Shown here piece after piece: positions 17,666 through 26,404 of a stretch of 62,866 nucleotides of DNA (the first letter of the stretch is position 1; every line of letters starts with the position of its first letter). The stretch comes from Candidatus Rokuibacteriota bacterium (lineage in GTDB: Bacteria > Methylomirabilota > Methylomirabilia > Rokubacteriales > CSP1-6): NCBI GenBank assembly GCA_003221615.1, contig QHSQ01000113.1, positions 1 to 62,866 of the forward strand. Reading direction: 5' to 3'. The position numbers were made by a program, and so were the translations under genes. Under the pieces are notes generated by a model, which was given only the letters and a program-made list of their open reading frames with translations, had not been told where the DNA came from and ran no database searches.

Positions 17666-18779
17666 CGACGACCTCTTGATAGACCTCGAGCACCCGACGC
17701 ACGGTCATGTCCCAGCGGAAATTCCGGTCCACGCGCTCGGCCGAGGCCGCGCCGAACCGCGCGAGGAGCTCGCGGTCGCGCAGCAAGGTGAGCACTCGCT
17801 CGACGAACGCGCTCCGGTCGTTCCGGGCCACGAGGAATCCCGACTTTCCGTCGTCCACCATCTCGCCGAGCGACGCCACGCGGAAGGCGACGACCGGCTT
17901 GCCGCAGGACATCGCCTCCTGCGGCGCCAGCGGAAAGCCCTCGAGGAGCGACGGGAACACGAAGACGTCGGCGAGATTGAGGGTCGGAACCTTCTCGGCT
18001 TCCGGCACGTAGCCCGTGAAGATCACCTCGCCGTCCAGACCGAGCTTTCGCACGAGCGCCGTCAGCTCGGCGCGGAGCGGGCCGGCGCCGACCCAGACGA
18101 GCGCCACGGGTCCGGGTGCGGCGCGTCGGATCTCGGCGAATGCCTCGAGGAGAAAAAACGGGTTCTTTCGGTGAATGAGGGGTCCCAGGCACAGGAGAAC
18201 CTGCCGGCCCTCGAGCCCATACCGCGCGAGGAGCGCCCGCTCCTTCGGCATCGGCGCGTACTTCGGTCCGACGCCGCAGTAGACCACGGTCACGTGATCG
18301 GTGCGGAGCCCGAGCTCATCGGCGAGCTGACGGCGAGCGAACTCGCTGTCGGTGATCACCCGGTCGGAGGCGTCGAGCACCCGCTTCTCGATGAACGGAT
18401 TGAGCGGGCTCGGATCGAGGTGATGGTGATGCGTCACGACAGGCACGGGCAGCCGATAGCGGCGGCGCGCGAGGAGCGCGGCGGGGCCGATGAAGCGCAC
18501 GGAATGAGCGCGCAGGAGATCGAAGGCCTGGGCGTCCCACACGCGCTTGATCGCCCGGGGCCATACGAACGGCGCGATGTACCAGCGCAGCCCCTTCGGC
18601 GGCCACACCGGATGCACCGTCCAGCCCGACACGCCCCGGTCGTGGGGCTTGCCCTGCGCCAGCGGGATGTGGCACTCCACCCCCATCCCCGCCAGGTCCT
18701 TGAGGAGCTCGCGCTCGTACACCTCGCCGCCGGACCCCGACTCCGGCGCGATGCCGCAGTGGGGCGAGCAGATCCTCAT
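17652..18779 (-). CDS. Family 4 glycosyltransferase
   Basis: A 375-residue GT4 enzyme. It begins MRICSPHCGIAPESGSGGEV (loop for the nucleotide sugar), and the donor half has LLCLGPLIHRKNPFFLLEAF and FPSLLEGFPLAPQEAMSCGKP. That is the usual length and both core signatures are intact. It probably adds one residue to the lipid-linked glycan. The start at 18779 overlaps the aminotransferase stop as ATGA. The two adjoining methyltransferases may act on the sugar it transfers, but that is inference. Confidence 0.88.
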   Translation of the reverse strand: MRICSPHCGIAPESGSGGEVYERELLKDLAGMGVECHIPLAQGKPHDRGVSGWTVHPVWPPKGLRWYIAPFVWPRAIKRVWDAQAFDLLRAHSVRFIGPAALLARRRYRLPVPVVTHHHHLDPSPLNPFIEKRVLDASDRVITDSEFARRQLADELGLRTDHVTVVYCGVGPKYAPMPKERALLARYGLEGRQVLLCLGPLIHRKNPFFLLEAFAEIRRAAPGPVALVWVGAGPLRAELTALVRKLGLDGEVIFTGYVPEAEKVPTLNLADVFVFPSLLEGFPLAPQEAMSCGKPVVAFRVASLGEMVDDGKSGFLVARNDRSAFVERVLTLLRDRELLARFGAASAERVDRNFRWDMTVRRVLEVYQEVVDGFR

Positions 18780-19900
18780 GCAACGCCCAGCGTCCGCGCG
18801 ACGCCGGTCAGGGTCTCCACGACGAGGGTCCGGTCCTCCGCGGTCAGGTCCGGCGAGTTCGACACGTAGAGGCCCCGCGACGCCAGATCGGCGGCGACCG
18901 GCGTCTCCGCGGGGTCGAAGCCGAGCGCGAGGTACGGGGCCTGGTCCGTGATGAGTGAAAAGAAGGGCCGCGTCTCGACGCCCGCCGCGTGGAGCGCTGC
19001 CTCCGCGCGCTGACGGAGGGAGGCCGTACGGAACAGCATGTGGTAGCCGAAATAGACCGCCCGCGCATAGGGCCGCTCTGACGGGACCTGCTGGATCAGG
19101 CCGCCGAGCTCCGAGAGGGCAGCGTTCAATGCGGCGACGTTCAGCCGGCGTCGCTCGATGTACGCATCGATCTTGCCGAGCTGGACGCATCCGATGGTGG
19201 CGCTGAGATCCATCATCTTGTAGTTGCCGCCGAGATAGGCGTGGAGAAAATGTTGCCCCGGAAGCTGACCAAAATTGCGGATGGCCATCATCCGATCGGC
19301 GAGGTCCGTGTCCGCGGTGACGACCACGCCGCCCTCGCCGCTGGTCACGATCTTGTTCGCGTAGAGACTGAAGCAGCCGACCCTGCCGAAGCCGCCGACC
19401 CGACGGCCCTTGTAGAGCGCGCCTGTCGCCTGAGAAGCGTCCTCGATGACCGGGAGCGCATGCTGAGAGGCCACGTGGAGCAATGGATCCAGGTCCACCG
19501 GGTGACCGAAGAGGTGAACGGGTAAGACGGCCTTGGTTCTCGGCGTGATCCGCTTCTCGACCTCGCGGGCGTCGAGGTTGTACGTCTCCGGGTCCACGTC
19601 GGCGAACACCGGCCGCGCTCCCTGAAAACAGATCGGGTTGGCGGAGGCGATGCAGGAGAGCGGCGTCGTGATCACCTCGTCCCCTGGGCCAATCCCGAGT
19701 GCCAAGAGCGCGACCTGGAGCGCCGCCGTTCCCGTGTTGGTGGCCACGGCGTGGCGAGTCCCGCAGAGCCTCGCGAAGCCCGCCTCCAGCTCGCGGACCT
19801 TGGGACCCTGGGTGATCCAGCCGCTCGTCATGACCTGGTGGACCGCTTCCACCTCGGCCTCACCGATGTCTGGTCGAGCGACGGGTACTCGCCAGCCCAA
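18776..19900 (-). CDS. DegT/DnrJ/EryC1 sugar aminotransferase
   Basis: A 374-residue PLP-dependent nucleotide-sugar aminotransferase. The lysine forming the internal aldimine is in SLYANKIVTSGEGG near residue 180, and EDASQATGA supplies the PLP-contacting Asp. It would aminate a keto sugar nucleotide at C3 or C4. The TTG start has GAGG about 8 bp upstream; no ATG lies near the conserved N-terminus. It sits 3 bp after a second DegT enzyme, and with the GDP-mannose dehydratase-type enzyme could make a perosamine-like sugar (inference). Confidence 0.88.
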   Translation of the reverse strand: MGWRVPVARPDIGEAEVEAVHQVMTSGWITQGPKVRELEAGFARLCGTRHAVATNTGTAALQVALLALGIGPGDEVITTPLSCIASANPICFQGARPVFADVDPETYNLDAREVEKRITPRTKAVLPVHLFGHPVDLDPLLHVASQHALPVIEDASQATGALYKGRRVGGFGRVGCFSLYANKIVTSGEGGVVVTADTDLADRMMAIRNFGQLPGQHFLHAYLGGNYKMMDLSATIGCVQLGKIDAYIERRRLNVAALNAALSELGGLIQQVPSERPYARAVYFGYHMLFRTASLRQRAEAALHAAGVETRPFFSLITDQAPYLALGFDPAETPVAADLASRGLYVSNSPDLTAEDRTLVVETLTGVARTLGVA

Positions 19901-19903
19901 TGG

Positions 19904-21022
19904 CTAGCCCTCGAGGGCTTCGACGAGCGCCTGGACCACGCGCTCCACCTGGTCCTGCTCGAGCCCGATACTCGACGGCAGATTCAGGCCACGCCCCGCC
20001 AGATCTTCGGCGACCGGGAGCCGCTCGCCGGTCGCGTACGGAGGCAATACATGAGCGGGATGGAAGAACGGGCGCGTATCCACGCCACGCTCGGCGAGCG
20101 CGCGCCTGACTTCGTTGAGCGGCACGCGGGTGTCCGCGAGGAGGACTGAGTACATCCAGAAGACGCTCTTGGCCCACGGCGCCTCGACGTGGAGTCGGAC
20201 CCGGCCGGCCTGCGCCAGCGGGGCGAGGCTCTTCTCGTACCAGCGGGCGATCTGGCGCTTCTTGTCGATGAAACCCGGGAGTCGCTTCACCTGAGCCACA
20301 CCGACGGCCGCCTGGAGGTTGGTCATCCGGTAGTTGTACCCGATCACCTCGTGCCAGTACGGACGCTTCGGATCCATTCCATGGTCGCGCAGCAGCCGGA
20401 GGTGCTCCGCCAGCGCGGCGTCGTTGGTCACGCACATTCCACCCTCACCGGTGGTGATGACCTTGTTGCCGTAGAACGAGAAGCAGCCGATGCGGCCGAG
20501 GGCGCCCACGCGCCGGCCGCGATATTCGGCCCCGTGGGCCTCGGCGGCGTCCTCCACGACGGCGAGGCCGTGGCGCTCCGCGAGCTCGAGGATGGGATCC
20601 ATGTCGCAGGGGTGCCCGTAGAGGTGCACCGGCATGATCGCTTTGGTGCGCGGCGTGAGCTTGGCTTCGAGGGCGCGAGCGTCGAGCTGCCAGGTTTCTG
20701 GGCTCGAGTCCACGAATACCGGTCGAGCCCCGCAATACGTCACGGCATTCGGTGTCGCCACGAAAGTCAGGCTGGGCACGAGCACCTCGTCCCCCGATCG
20801 GACTCCGGCCGCCACCAGTGCGAGGTGGAGGGCCATCGTGCCGTTCGCGACGGCTATTCCGTGAGCGGCGCCACAGAAGGCGGCGAATGTGCGCTCGAAC
20901 TCCGGGATGAAGGCGCCGAGCGAGCTGATCCAGCCCGAGCGCACCGCCTCCACGACGTTGGCCAGCTCCTCCTCGCCCAGGACCGGCTCGGCGATGGGGA
21001 TCCGCGGGACCGTCACGCGCAC
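19904..21022 (-). CDS. DegT/DnrJ/EryC1 sugar aminotransferase
   Basis: A 372-residue DegT-family aminotransferase. The PLP lysine lies in SFYGNKVITTGEGG near residue 185, EDAAEAHGA contains the PLP-ring aspartate, and ANGTMALHLALVAAG forms the phosphate-binding loop. It closely parallels the next gene but is not a recent copy, as the two differ through most of their length. PerA-like 4-aminotransferases have this architecture. The GTG start overlaps the upstream GT-B gene by 10 bp; a second GTG two codons later is equally possible. Confidence 0.88.
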   Translation of the reverse strand: MRVTVPRIPIAEPVLGEEELANVVEAVRSGWISSLGAFIPEFERTFAAFCGAAHGIAVANGTMALHLALVAAGVRSGDEVLVPSLTFVATPNAVTYCGARPVFVDSSPETWQLDARALEAKLTPRTKAIMPVHLYGHPCDMDPILELAERHGLAVVEDAAEAHGAEYRGRRVGALGRIGCFSFYGNKVITTGEGGMCVTNDAALAEHLRLLRDHGMDPKRPYWHEVIGYNYRMTNLQAAVGVAQVKRLPGFIDKKRQIARWYEKSLAPLAQAGRVRLHVEAPWAKSVFWMYSVLLADTRVPLNEVRRALAERGVDTRPFFHPAHVLPPYATGERLPVAEDLAGRGLNLPSSIGLEQDQVERVVQALVEALEG

Positions 21023-22257
21023 TCGCTCCGGGCTTCGACCAGATCGAGGAAGCGCTCCGAGCTTCGCGTGTCGTCGAAGCCAAGGAACGTGGCGACGAAG
21101 CGCGTGCGCGTCATGGGGTCCATCGGGAAGTCCTCGAGTGCCGCACGGGGGAGAGCCTCGAACACTTGAGGGAGCGACATGAAATACGATGCACCCGGGA
21201 CATTGTAGCTGCCGCCCTCTTCAACGTTGAAGAGTCCGCGGCTCCAGGCTGGTGAGAGCCCCATGTCGTCCGGCGCCGGCGCCAGGCACAGACTCGGCAC
21301 GCCGAGAAAGACCGACTCGTAGACGGCCGAGCTGAAGAAGTGCACGCAGAGTGACGCGACGCTGAGCAGTTCGAGAATCGTCGCCGGATAGTGGGAAGGA
21401 TCGTAGAGCATCAGATCCGCCTGGGCGGCAGTGTAGCGTGGCACCGGATCCTTGAGGCGCGACTTCACCACGAGGAGCGCGTCGTTGGCGTCGCAGAAGG
21501 CGCGGAGCGCTGCGACGAGTCGCCGGTCATTCCAGTCGGACACGACATGTTGCCAGTAGCCGAGCCTGAGAGCCGCTAGCACGGCGAGGCCTCGCCGAAC
21601 GCGACTCGTCGGCGCGTACACGTGGCGAAGCCAGAACGTCGGGGGATTGCTCTTCACGGGATACGGGAGATAGACGACGATCGGCCGGTCGGGAGGAAGC
21701 CCGAAACGTTCCCGGACCGCCTTCGGCTCGATCGTCTCGACCTGGTCCAGCTCGGGAACGCCAACAACGGCGAAGCGGCGGGTGATCTCCTGCTCCGCGG
21801 CCACCCCGTCGGCGCTCAACGTGCCGGATTCCTTGAAATGCCTCAATGCCTGCTCGAGCCAGAAGCGGCTGTAGCCGGCCACGCGGTCGCAGCCGAGAAG
21901 ACCCTCGGGTCCAAGCGGGTTGACGAGGCTCGTCATGTACTGGAGGGCGATCCAGCGCACCCGATCCGCGAGGGCGGCGGGCCGCCGACCGAGGGCGACG
22001 ACGGCGTCTGGAGGCATCGCGTTGAGGCGCTGGGCCAGCTCCTCGCCTCGATAGGCGATGACCTTGGGCGCGCCCCACCGAAAGGTGGGCACCGCATCGG
22101 GAAACTCCGAGGCCTTGGTGCCCCAGCGGGGCTGAGCCCAATCGTGCCAGCACTCGACGGCCCAGCCTCGTCGAAGCGCAGCGTCTACGACTGGGCCTAT
22201 CACGCGGTAGTAGTTCTTGCGCTCCACGACGAAGACGAGGCGGAGAGCCCCGCTCAT
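21013..22257 (-). CDS. GT-B-fold transferase, possibly CDP-glycerol/sugar transferase-like
   Basis: A 414-residue protein that I cannot place in a named family with confidence. It begins with a Rossmann-type strand (LRLVFVVERKNYYRVIGPVV). A C-terminal half resembles GT-B donor domains: PIVVYLPYP near 195, and LLSVASLCVHFFSSAVYESVFLGVPSLCL near 325, where TagF-like and surrogate glycosyltransferases have the donor-binding glutamate. It most likely transfers a sugar, possibly pseudaminic acid itself given its place beside the CMP-sugar genes. The ATG at 22257 overlaps the stop of the damaged aminotransferase; without the frame break the two frames read as one fused ORF. Confidence 0.65.
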   Translation of the reverse strand: MSGALRLVFVVERKNYYRVIGPVVDAALRRGWAVECWHDWAQPRWGTKASEFPDAVPTFRWGAPKVIAYRGEELAQRLNAMPPDAVVALGRRPAALADRVRWIALQYMTSLVNPLGPEGLLGCDRVAGYSRFWLEQALRHFKESGTLSADGVAAEQEITRRFAVVGVPELDQVETIEPKAVRERFGLPPDRPIVVYLPYPVKSNPPTFWLRHVYAPTSRVRRGLAVLAALRLGYWQHVVSDWNDRRLVAALRAFCDANDALLVVKSRLKDPVPRYTAAQADLMLYDPSHYPATILELLSVASLCVHFFSSAVYESVFLGVPSLCLAPAPDDMGLSPAWSRGLFNVEEGGSYNVPGASYFMSLPQVFEALPRAALEDFPMDPMTRTRFVATFLGFDDTRSSERFLDLVEARSECA

Positions 22258-23349
22258 GAGCGGCGAAAGGCCTCTCGATAGGGTTTGCCGCGGAGGCGCT
22301 CGGCGACCCGTCCGTCCTCCAGCGCGTCGCCGAGAACGGGCCGCTACCCCCAGCCGCCCGGCGACCGCCGCGAAACCCTCTTGAAAGCGCTGGCCGATCT
22401 TCCAGAGGTGAGCGATGACGGGGCGCCGGCCATACTCCTCGAGGGTGGCTCGGCACGCGGCGAGCGCCAGCGTATCGCCTCCGAAGGTGCTGGAGACGAA
22501 GATCTCTTCGAACTCGCGCATGAGGTCTCGGCGCCCGACGACCGCGGCGAGCGGAAGCCCGTTGGCGATGCCCTTGCCGAAAACGGCCAGGTCTGGAGCC
22601 ACGCCGAAGTACTCCTGGGCCCCCCCGATCGCCCAGCGAAAACCGCTGACGATCTCGTCGAAGATCAACAGCGCCCCGTGCCGGTGCGCCGCGTCCCTCA
22701 CCTCGGCCAGAAAGCCCGGGGTGGGCGCGTCGAGAAGCACGGGCTCCATGATCACGGCGGCGACACGTCCTCGGTGCTCTTCGAGCGCCGCCTCCAACGA
22801 GGACAGGTCGTTGTAGGTGAACGGGACGACGAACTGGGCGAAGTCCTTTGGGATTCCCTTCGATCGGGGCGTCGTGACCGCGTACCAATCATGCCAGCCA
22901 GAATAGCCACAATAGACGATCACGTCTCGCCCGGTCGCGGCCCGCGCCACACGCACGGCGGCGGAGTTCCCCTCTGACCCGGTCTTGAGGAACCGCACCA
23001 TCTGCGCGCAGGGGATGAGTCGGGTGAGGCGTTCGGAGACCTCGACCTCCAGCGGATGAGGCAAGGAAAAGAGGCTGCCACGCTCGAGCTGACGCCTCAC
23101 CGCCTCGTCGATGGCGGGATGGGCGTACCCGAGCGTGACCGCCGCCAGGCTCATCACGTAGTCGACGTACTCGTTGCCGTCCACATCCCAGACCCGGCAG
23201 CCACGCCCGCGCTCCAGGAAAACCGGATAGGCCCCCTCGACGAACATGCTCGGGGCCTTACTCAGTGTCTGCGATACGCCCGGAACCACCTCACGGGCTC
23301 GAGCCAGATAGTCCATCGAACGGTCAAACCGGCGCGCGTCAGAACTCAA
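22254..23349 (-). pseudogene. Class III (glutamate-1-semialdehyde-type) aminotransferase with internal out-of-frame deletion
   Basis: The first about 333 codons encode a good class III aminotransferase: GSEGNSAAVRVARA, the LIFDEIVSGFR PLP aspartate and Lys in FGKGIANGLPLAA. Near 22345 the frame fails. The expected C-terminal subdomain (about 65-75 residues) is missing, and the frame that continues reads PVLGDALEDG ... LRGKPYREAF, a normal family C-terminus ending at TGA 22254-22256, which overlaps the next ATG. So a non-multiple-of-three internal deletion has occurred, in the genome or in the assembly. Left as is, translation runs on into the next gene. The TTG start overlaps the previous stop. 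Confidence 0.78.
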
Positions 23350-24140
23350 ATGCCTTGCCCTCCGCCGCCCGGCTCGACGAAATCACGAGCCCTCGAGCGT
23401 TCGAGGCCCTCGTTCCGTCGGATCCCGGCATTGAGTGACCGGAGCTCCGGGCGCCGCCCCAACAACTCCAGCACCTCCGCCATCCCGAAGATGCGCGCAC
23501 CCAGCGGATCGAGCAGCGTGTAGACCTGGCGAACGAACGCCAGGTCCGCTTCGGTGTCCACGACCCAACGATGCGCGGACAGATCTTCGTGGGTGGCGAC
23601 ATTGGCGACGCGAAACTGGACGGGCCGGTCCCGGATATAGGTCGTCACGTGCTCCCGATCCGAGGGAAGCCACGCCTCACGCCAGGCGCGCTCGAGCGCA
23701 TGCCGCGAGAAGATTTCCGTGTCGAGCCCGTCCGGGTAGGTCGGCGGATTCACGTTGCTCACGTAGTCCACCATGCCGCCCGACCGGACGTACGCGTCGA
23801 GCACGCGACGGACGACTAGGGGATCGAGAAGGGGGCAGTCGCCGGTTACGCGGAGTATCGCGTCGGCGGGATACGCCAACAGCGTCGAGTGGAAGCGGTC
23901 CAGCACATCCTCGACGCTGCCGCGGACGCACGCGATGCCGACAGAGCGCGCGAGATCGGCAAGGGCGTCGTCCTCCGGCTTCACGGTCGTGGCCAAGACG
24001 ACCCGATCGATCCCGGGCACGGCCGTGGTACGCGCGAGCACATGCGCGAGCATCGGACGCCCCACGATTTCCTCGAGCGCCTTCCCGGGGAACCGGGTGG
24101 AGCCGAGACGCGCCTGGACGATGGCAACGACGCTGGTCAT
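23346..24140 (-). CDS. SpsF-family cytidylyltransferase (likely CMP-pseudaminic acid synthetase)
   Basis: A 264-residue nucleotidyltransferase. The N-terminus IVQARLGSTRFPGKALEE is the CTP-binding loop, and RVTGDCPLLDP holds the metal-binding aspartate. SpsF-type enzymes replace PseF/NeuA in many pseudaminic acid loci. With pseB, pseC, pseG, pseI and pseH upstream and no other cytidylyltransferase in the window, activation of pseudaminic acid to its CMP form is the best assignment. About 30 residues at the C-terminus (after GRRPELRSL) are low in similarity. Overlaps the oxidoreductase and aminotransferase genes by 4 bp each. Confidence 0.82.
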   Translation of the reverse strand: MTSVVAIVQARLGSTRFPGKALEEIVGRPMLAHVLARTTAVPGIDRVVLATTVKPEDDALADLARSVGIACVRGSVEDVLDRFHSTLLAYPADAILRVTGDCPLLDPLVVRRVLDAYVRSGGMVDYVSNVNPPTYPDGLDTEIFSRHALERAWREAWLPSDREHVTTYIRDRPVQFRVANVATHEDLSAHRWVVDTEADLAFVRQVYTLLDPLGARIFGMAEVLELLGRRPELRSLNAGIRRNEGLERSRARDFVEPGGGGQGI

Positions 24141-25129
24141 GGTGAAAGCTGTACGCGTCGTCGCTCGTGAGCCGAGCGCTTGGCCGCCTCCACGAGACGG
24201 GTCGAGCGCAGCGCCTCATTGCCATCGACCAACGGCGACTCGGCGCCCTCGAGACAGCGGATGAAGTGGCGCATCTCCTCGACATACATGTCGTTCACGT
24301 CACCGTCGTCGACGTGGATCGTGTCCATGCTCTCGGGCTCGGTGCCGTAGACCGTCACGGCATGCGTCGGGAAGTCCCACACAATCGACCCCGCGGCGCC
24401 GATGATCTGCAGGCTGCGGCGGTAGTGCCGCTGGAGGTAGTCGAGGTGAACCTGACCCAGCAGCCCCGACTCGAAGCGGAGCGTCACCTCCGCCAGGTCC
24501 TCCGTATCGCCCGCCAGGTCGCTGTAGTGCCCCGCCGTGCAGACGACCTCGGTCGCCTCCCCGAAGAGCCAGCCCAGGTAGTCGAACTCGTGAATGGCGT
24601 CGAGCAGGATGCCGCCACCCAGCGCGGCGCAGACCGCATAGTTGTCCCGATAGTCGCGGCCCGTCCGCCAGTCGGGAAGGTAGGCGCCGAACTCTGCCCG
24701 CACGGCGAACAGAGCTCCGACGCGCTTGTCTTCCAGCAGGGCCTTGACGCGTCTGAGGCTCGGGAGGAAGCGGAGGTTGAAGCCCACCGCGAGCACGCGT
24801 CCGCGTCGCCGCGCCTCTTCGATCAGCGCCGGCACGCCGTCACTGGCGTGCGCGATGGGCTTCTCCACGAAGAGATGAGCGCCCGCCGCGAGCGCCTGAC
24901 GCGCCGGCTCCAGATGAAGGGCGGGCGGCGTACAGATCAGCACCGCGTCCGGCGACGCGGCCAGCGCGCCTTCGAGGCTCGCGGCCGCCTCGATGCCGGG
25001 CCGCGTGGCCGCCTCACGCAGACGATCGCGGTCGGTGTCCCAGACCTGCACCCGATGGCCGAGTCCGACGAGGTTTCGGCCGTGCCGGGATCCGATCGAG
25101 CCCCAGCCCACGACAAGGAAACGCATCAT
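24137..25129 (-). CDS. Gfo/Idh/MocA-family oxidoreductase
   Basis: A 330-residue NAD(P)-dependent sugar oxidoreductase. The Rossmann motif is VVGWGSIGSRHGRNL near residue 6. EKPIAH near residue 95 is the family's signature with the conserved lysine, and the C-terminal sheet domain holds GGGILLDAIHEFDYLGWLFG, with the usual Asp/His. It could oxidise or reduce a nucleotide sugar or a nonulosonic acid precursor. Such enzymes often accompany SpsF and NeuB-type genes, but the reaction here is unknown. The ATG at 25129 overlaps the methyltransferase stop. Confidence 0.87.
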   Translation of the reverse strand: MMRFLVVGWGSIGSRHGRNLVGLGHRVQVWDTDRDRLREAATRPGIEAAASLEGALAASPDAVLICTPPALHLEPARQALAAGAHLFVEKPIAHASDGVPALIEEARRRGRVLAVGFNLRFLPSLRRVKALLEDKRVGALFAVRAEFGAYLPDWRTGRDYRDNYAVCAALGGGILLDAIHEFDYLGWLFGEATEVVCTAGHYSDLAGDTEDLAEVTLRFESGLLGQVHLDYLQRHYRRSLQIIGAAGSIVWDFPTHAVTVYGTEPESMDTIHVDDGDVNDMYVEEMRHFIRCLEGAESPLVDGNEALRSTRLVEAAKRSAHERRRVQLSP

Positions 25130-25911
25130 CGTCCGCGATCGTTTCGTAGCTCGAAGATCTCGAACTTCATCGTCTGTCCAGCAAGGTTGAGCGGGTACGG
25201 CCGGGCTTCGACGAGCCGATGTCCCAGCTCTTTGTAGTGTCGCTCGTTGTCGTGGGCGAACATGCTGTCCGAATCCTGGACATCTTCGGTGTGGATGATG
25301 TAGCGACTGGCTATGCGCGCCAGCTCGCTTCGATAGGACCGGTCCAGCGGCGGCGGCACGTGCATGAGCGAGCCTTGCGTATAGACCACTTCGAACGCGG
25401 AGTCCGCGAACGGAAGCCCCTGAGTCGCATCGGCCAGTATCAGAGGCATCGTGACGGGGGCGAGATACTCGCGCGCCGTTTTGAGCTGCGGCTCGCTGAA
25501 GTCGCAGCCTACCAGCCGCGCATCGAGGTGGCGTCGGAGTTCCTTCAACATTCGGCCGTAGCCGCAGCCGACCTCGAGGATCGTCGTGGCGCCGAGGGCG
25601 GCGATCGCGGTAGCGAGGAACCGGCCCTGCTGCTCCGTCAGCGAGCCCGGCCCCAGCAAAAACTCCTCGTCCTGCGTGTACTGCCGGCCACCCTCTTGCT
25701 GCCAGTAGCTGCGCGGGTCCGCACAATACAGTCGCCGCCGCATGGCCAGCACCCGGGCCCGCACCACCGGGTTGCGCCACAGGGGCCGGCAGCGGTGATA
25801 CACCGTCCTCAGCGGAGTCCACAGCGGCGTACCGCGCAACGCGCCCGTGACCTCGGCCCGCCAGCGCTTGGGCCCGGCGAGGAGGAGGTAGCGGAGAGCC
25901 TCAAGCCTCAC
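25126..25911 (-). CDS. Class I SAM-dependent methyltransferase
   Basis: A 261-residue methyltransferase. About 85 N-terminal residues rich in Arg and hydrophobics precede the SAM domain: ATTILEVGCGYGRMLKELRRH near 108, then VGCDFSEPQLKTAREYL and EVVYTQGSLMHVPPP. It lies between pseH and the Gfo/Idh oxidoreductase, inside the pseudaminic acid block, so O-methylation of the nonulosonic acid or its glycan is plausible but not shown. The GTG start overlaps the pseH stop by 11 bp. Confidence 0.82.
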   Translation of the reverse strand: MRLEALRYLLLAGPKRWRAEVTGALRGTPLWTPLRTVYHRCRPLWRNPVVRARVLAMRRRLYCADPRSYWQQEGGRQYTQDEEFLLGPGSLTEQQGRFLATAIAALGATTILEVGCGYGRMLKELRRHLDARLVGCDFSEPQLKTAREYLAPVTMPLILADATQGLPFADSAFEVVYTQGSLMHVPPPLDRSYRSELARIASRYIIHTEDVQDSDSMFAHDNERHYKELGHRLVEARPYPLNLAGQTMKFEIFELRNDRGR

Positions 25912-26404
25912 GGCGTACCTTCACGAGATTCAGCACCGACTCGCCGCCGACCAGCGTGAAGCCGACCTTCTGGAAGGCCGCCAGAGACGCGGCGTTGCCA
26001 GCTTTGACTTCGGCCTCCATGCGGGTGAGGTGGAGCGACCCGAAGGCGACGTCTTCGAGCGCCGCGAGGGTACGCGGCCCCACGCCGCGGCCCCGCCACT
26101 CCGGCGCCAGGTGGATGTTCACGATGCCGCGGGCACCGGCGACATCCAGCCGGACGACGCCCGCCTCCTGCCCGTCGACCAGGACGATGTAGACATGCCG
26201 GTCTCGATGCCGGAGGCTCTCGTGGAACCAGCGCTCGTGAGTCTCGAACGAGATCGGGCTCGTATCGAAGGACGCCGCGCGCGTCCCTTCGTCGTTCCTC
26301 CAGAGCCAAACCTGCCGGCAATCCTCCGGCGTCGCAGGCCGGAGCGTCACCCGCTTCGCAGGGGTGCCGCCTACGCCACGGGTGGAATTGGCCCGCGTGC
26401 TCAC
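25901..26404 (-). CDS. pseH: UDP-4-amino-sugar N4-acetyltransferase (PseH-like GNAT)
   Basis: A GNAT-fold acetyltransferase of about 167 residues, the size of PseH. The acetyl-CoA-binding loop reads APEWRGRGVGPRTLAAL, and the last strand includes VKAGNAASLAAFQKVGF, typical of sugar-amine GNATs. It would acetylate the 4-amino group of the PseC product, giving the substrate of PseG. The start is uncertain: GTG at 26404 overlaps the pseI stop as GTGA, like many junctions here, while ATG at 26416 adds four residues. Placement directly after pseI supports the call. Confidence 0.82.
   Translation of the reverse strand: MSTRANSTRGVGGTPAKRVTLRPATPEDCRQVWLWRNDEGTRAASFDTSPISFETHERWFHESLRHRDRHVYIVLVDGQEAGVVRLDVAGARGIVNIHLAPEWRGRGVGPRTLAALEDVAFGSLHLTRMEAEVKAGNAASLAAFQKVGFTLVGGESVLNLVKVRREA

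Noticed and set aside
21013..23349. A single 778-codon aminotransferase-transferase fusion
   Set aside because: The middle (about 40 codons) is out-of-frame Arg-rich sequence, and the true aminotransferase C-terminus is readable in another frame ending at 22254. This is a deletion artefact, not a designed fusion.
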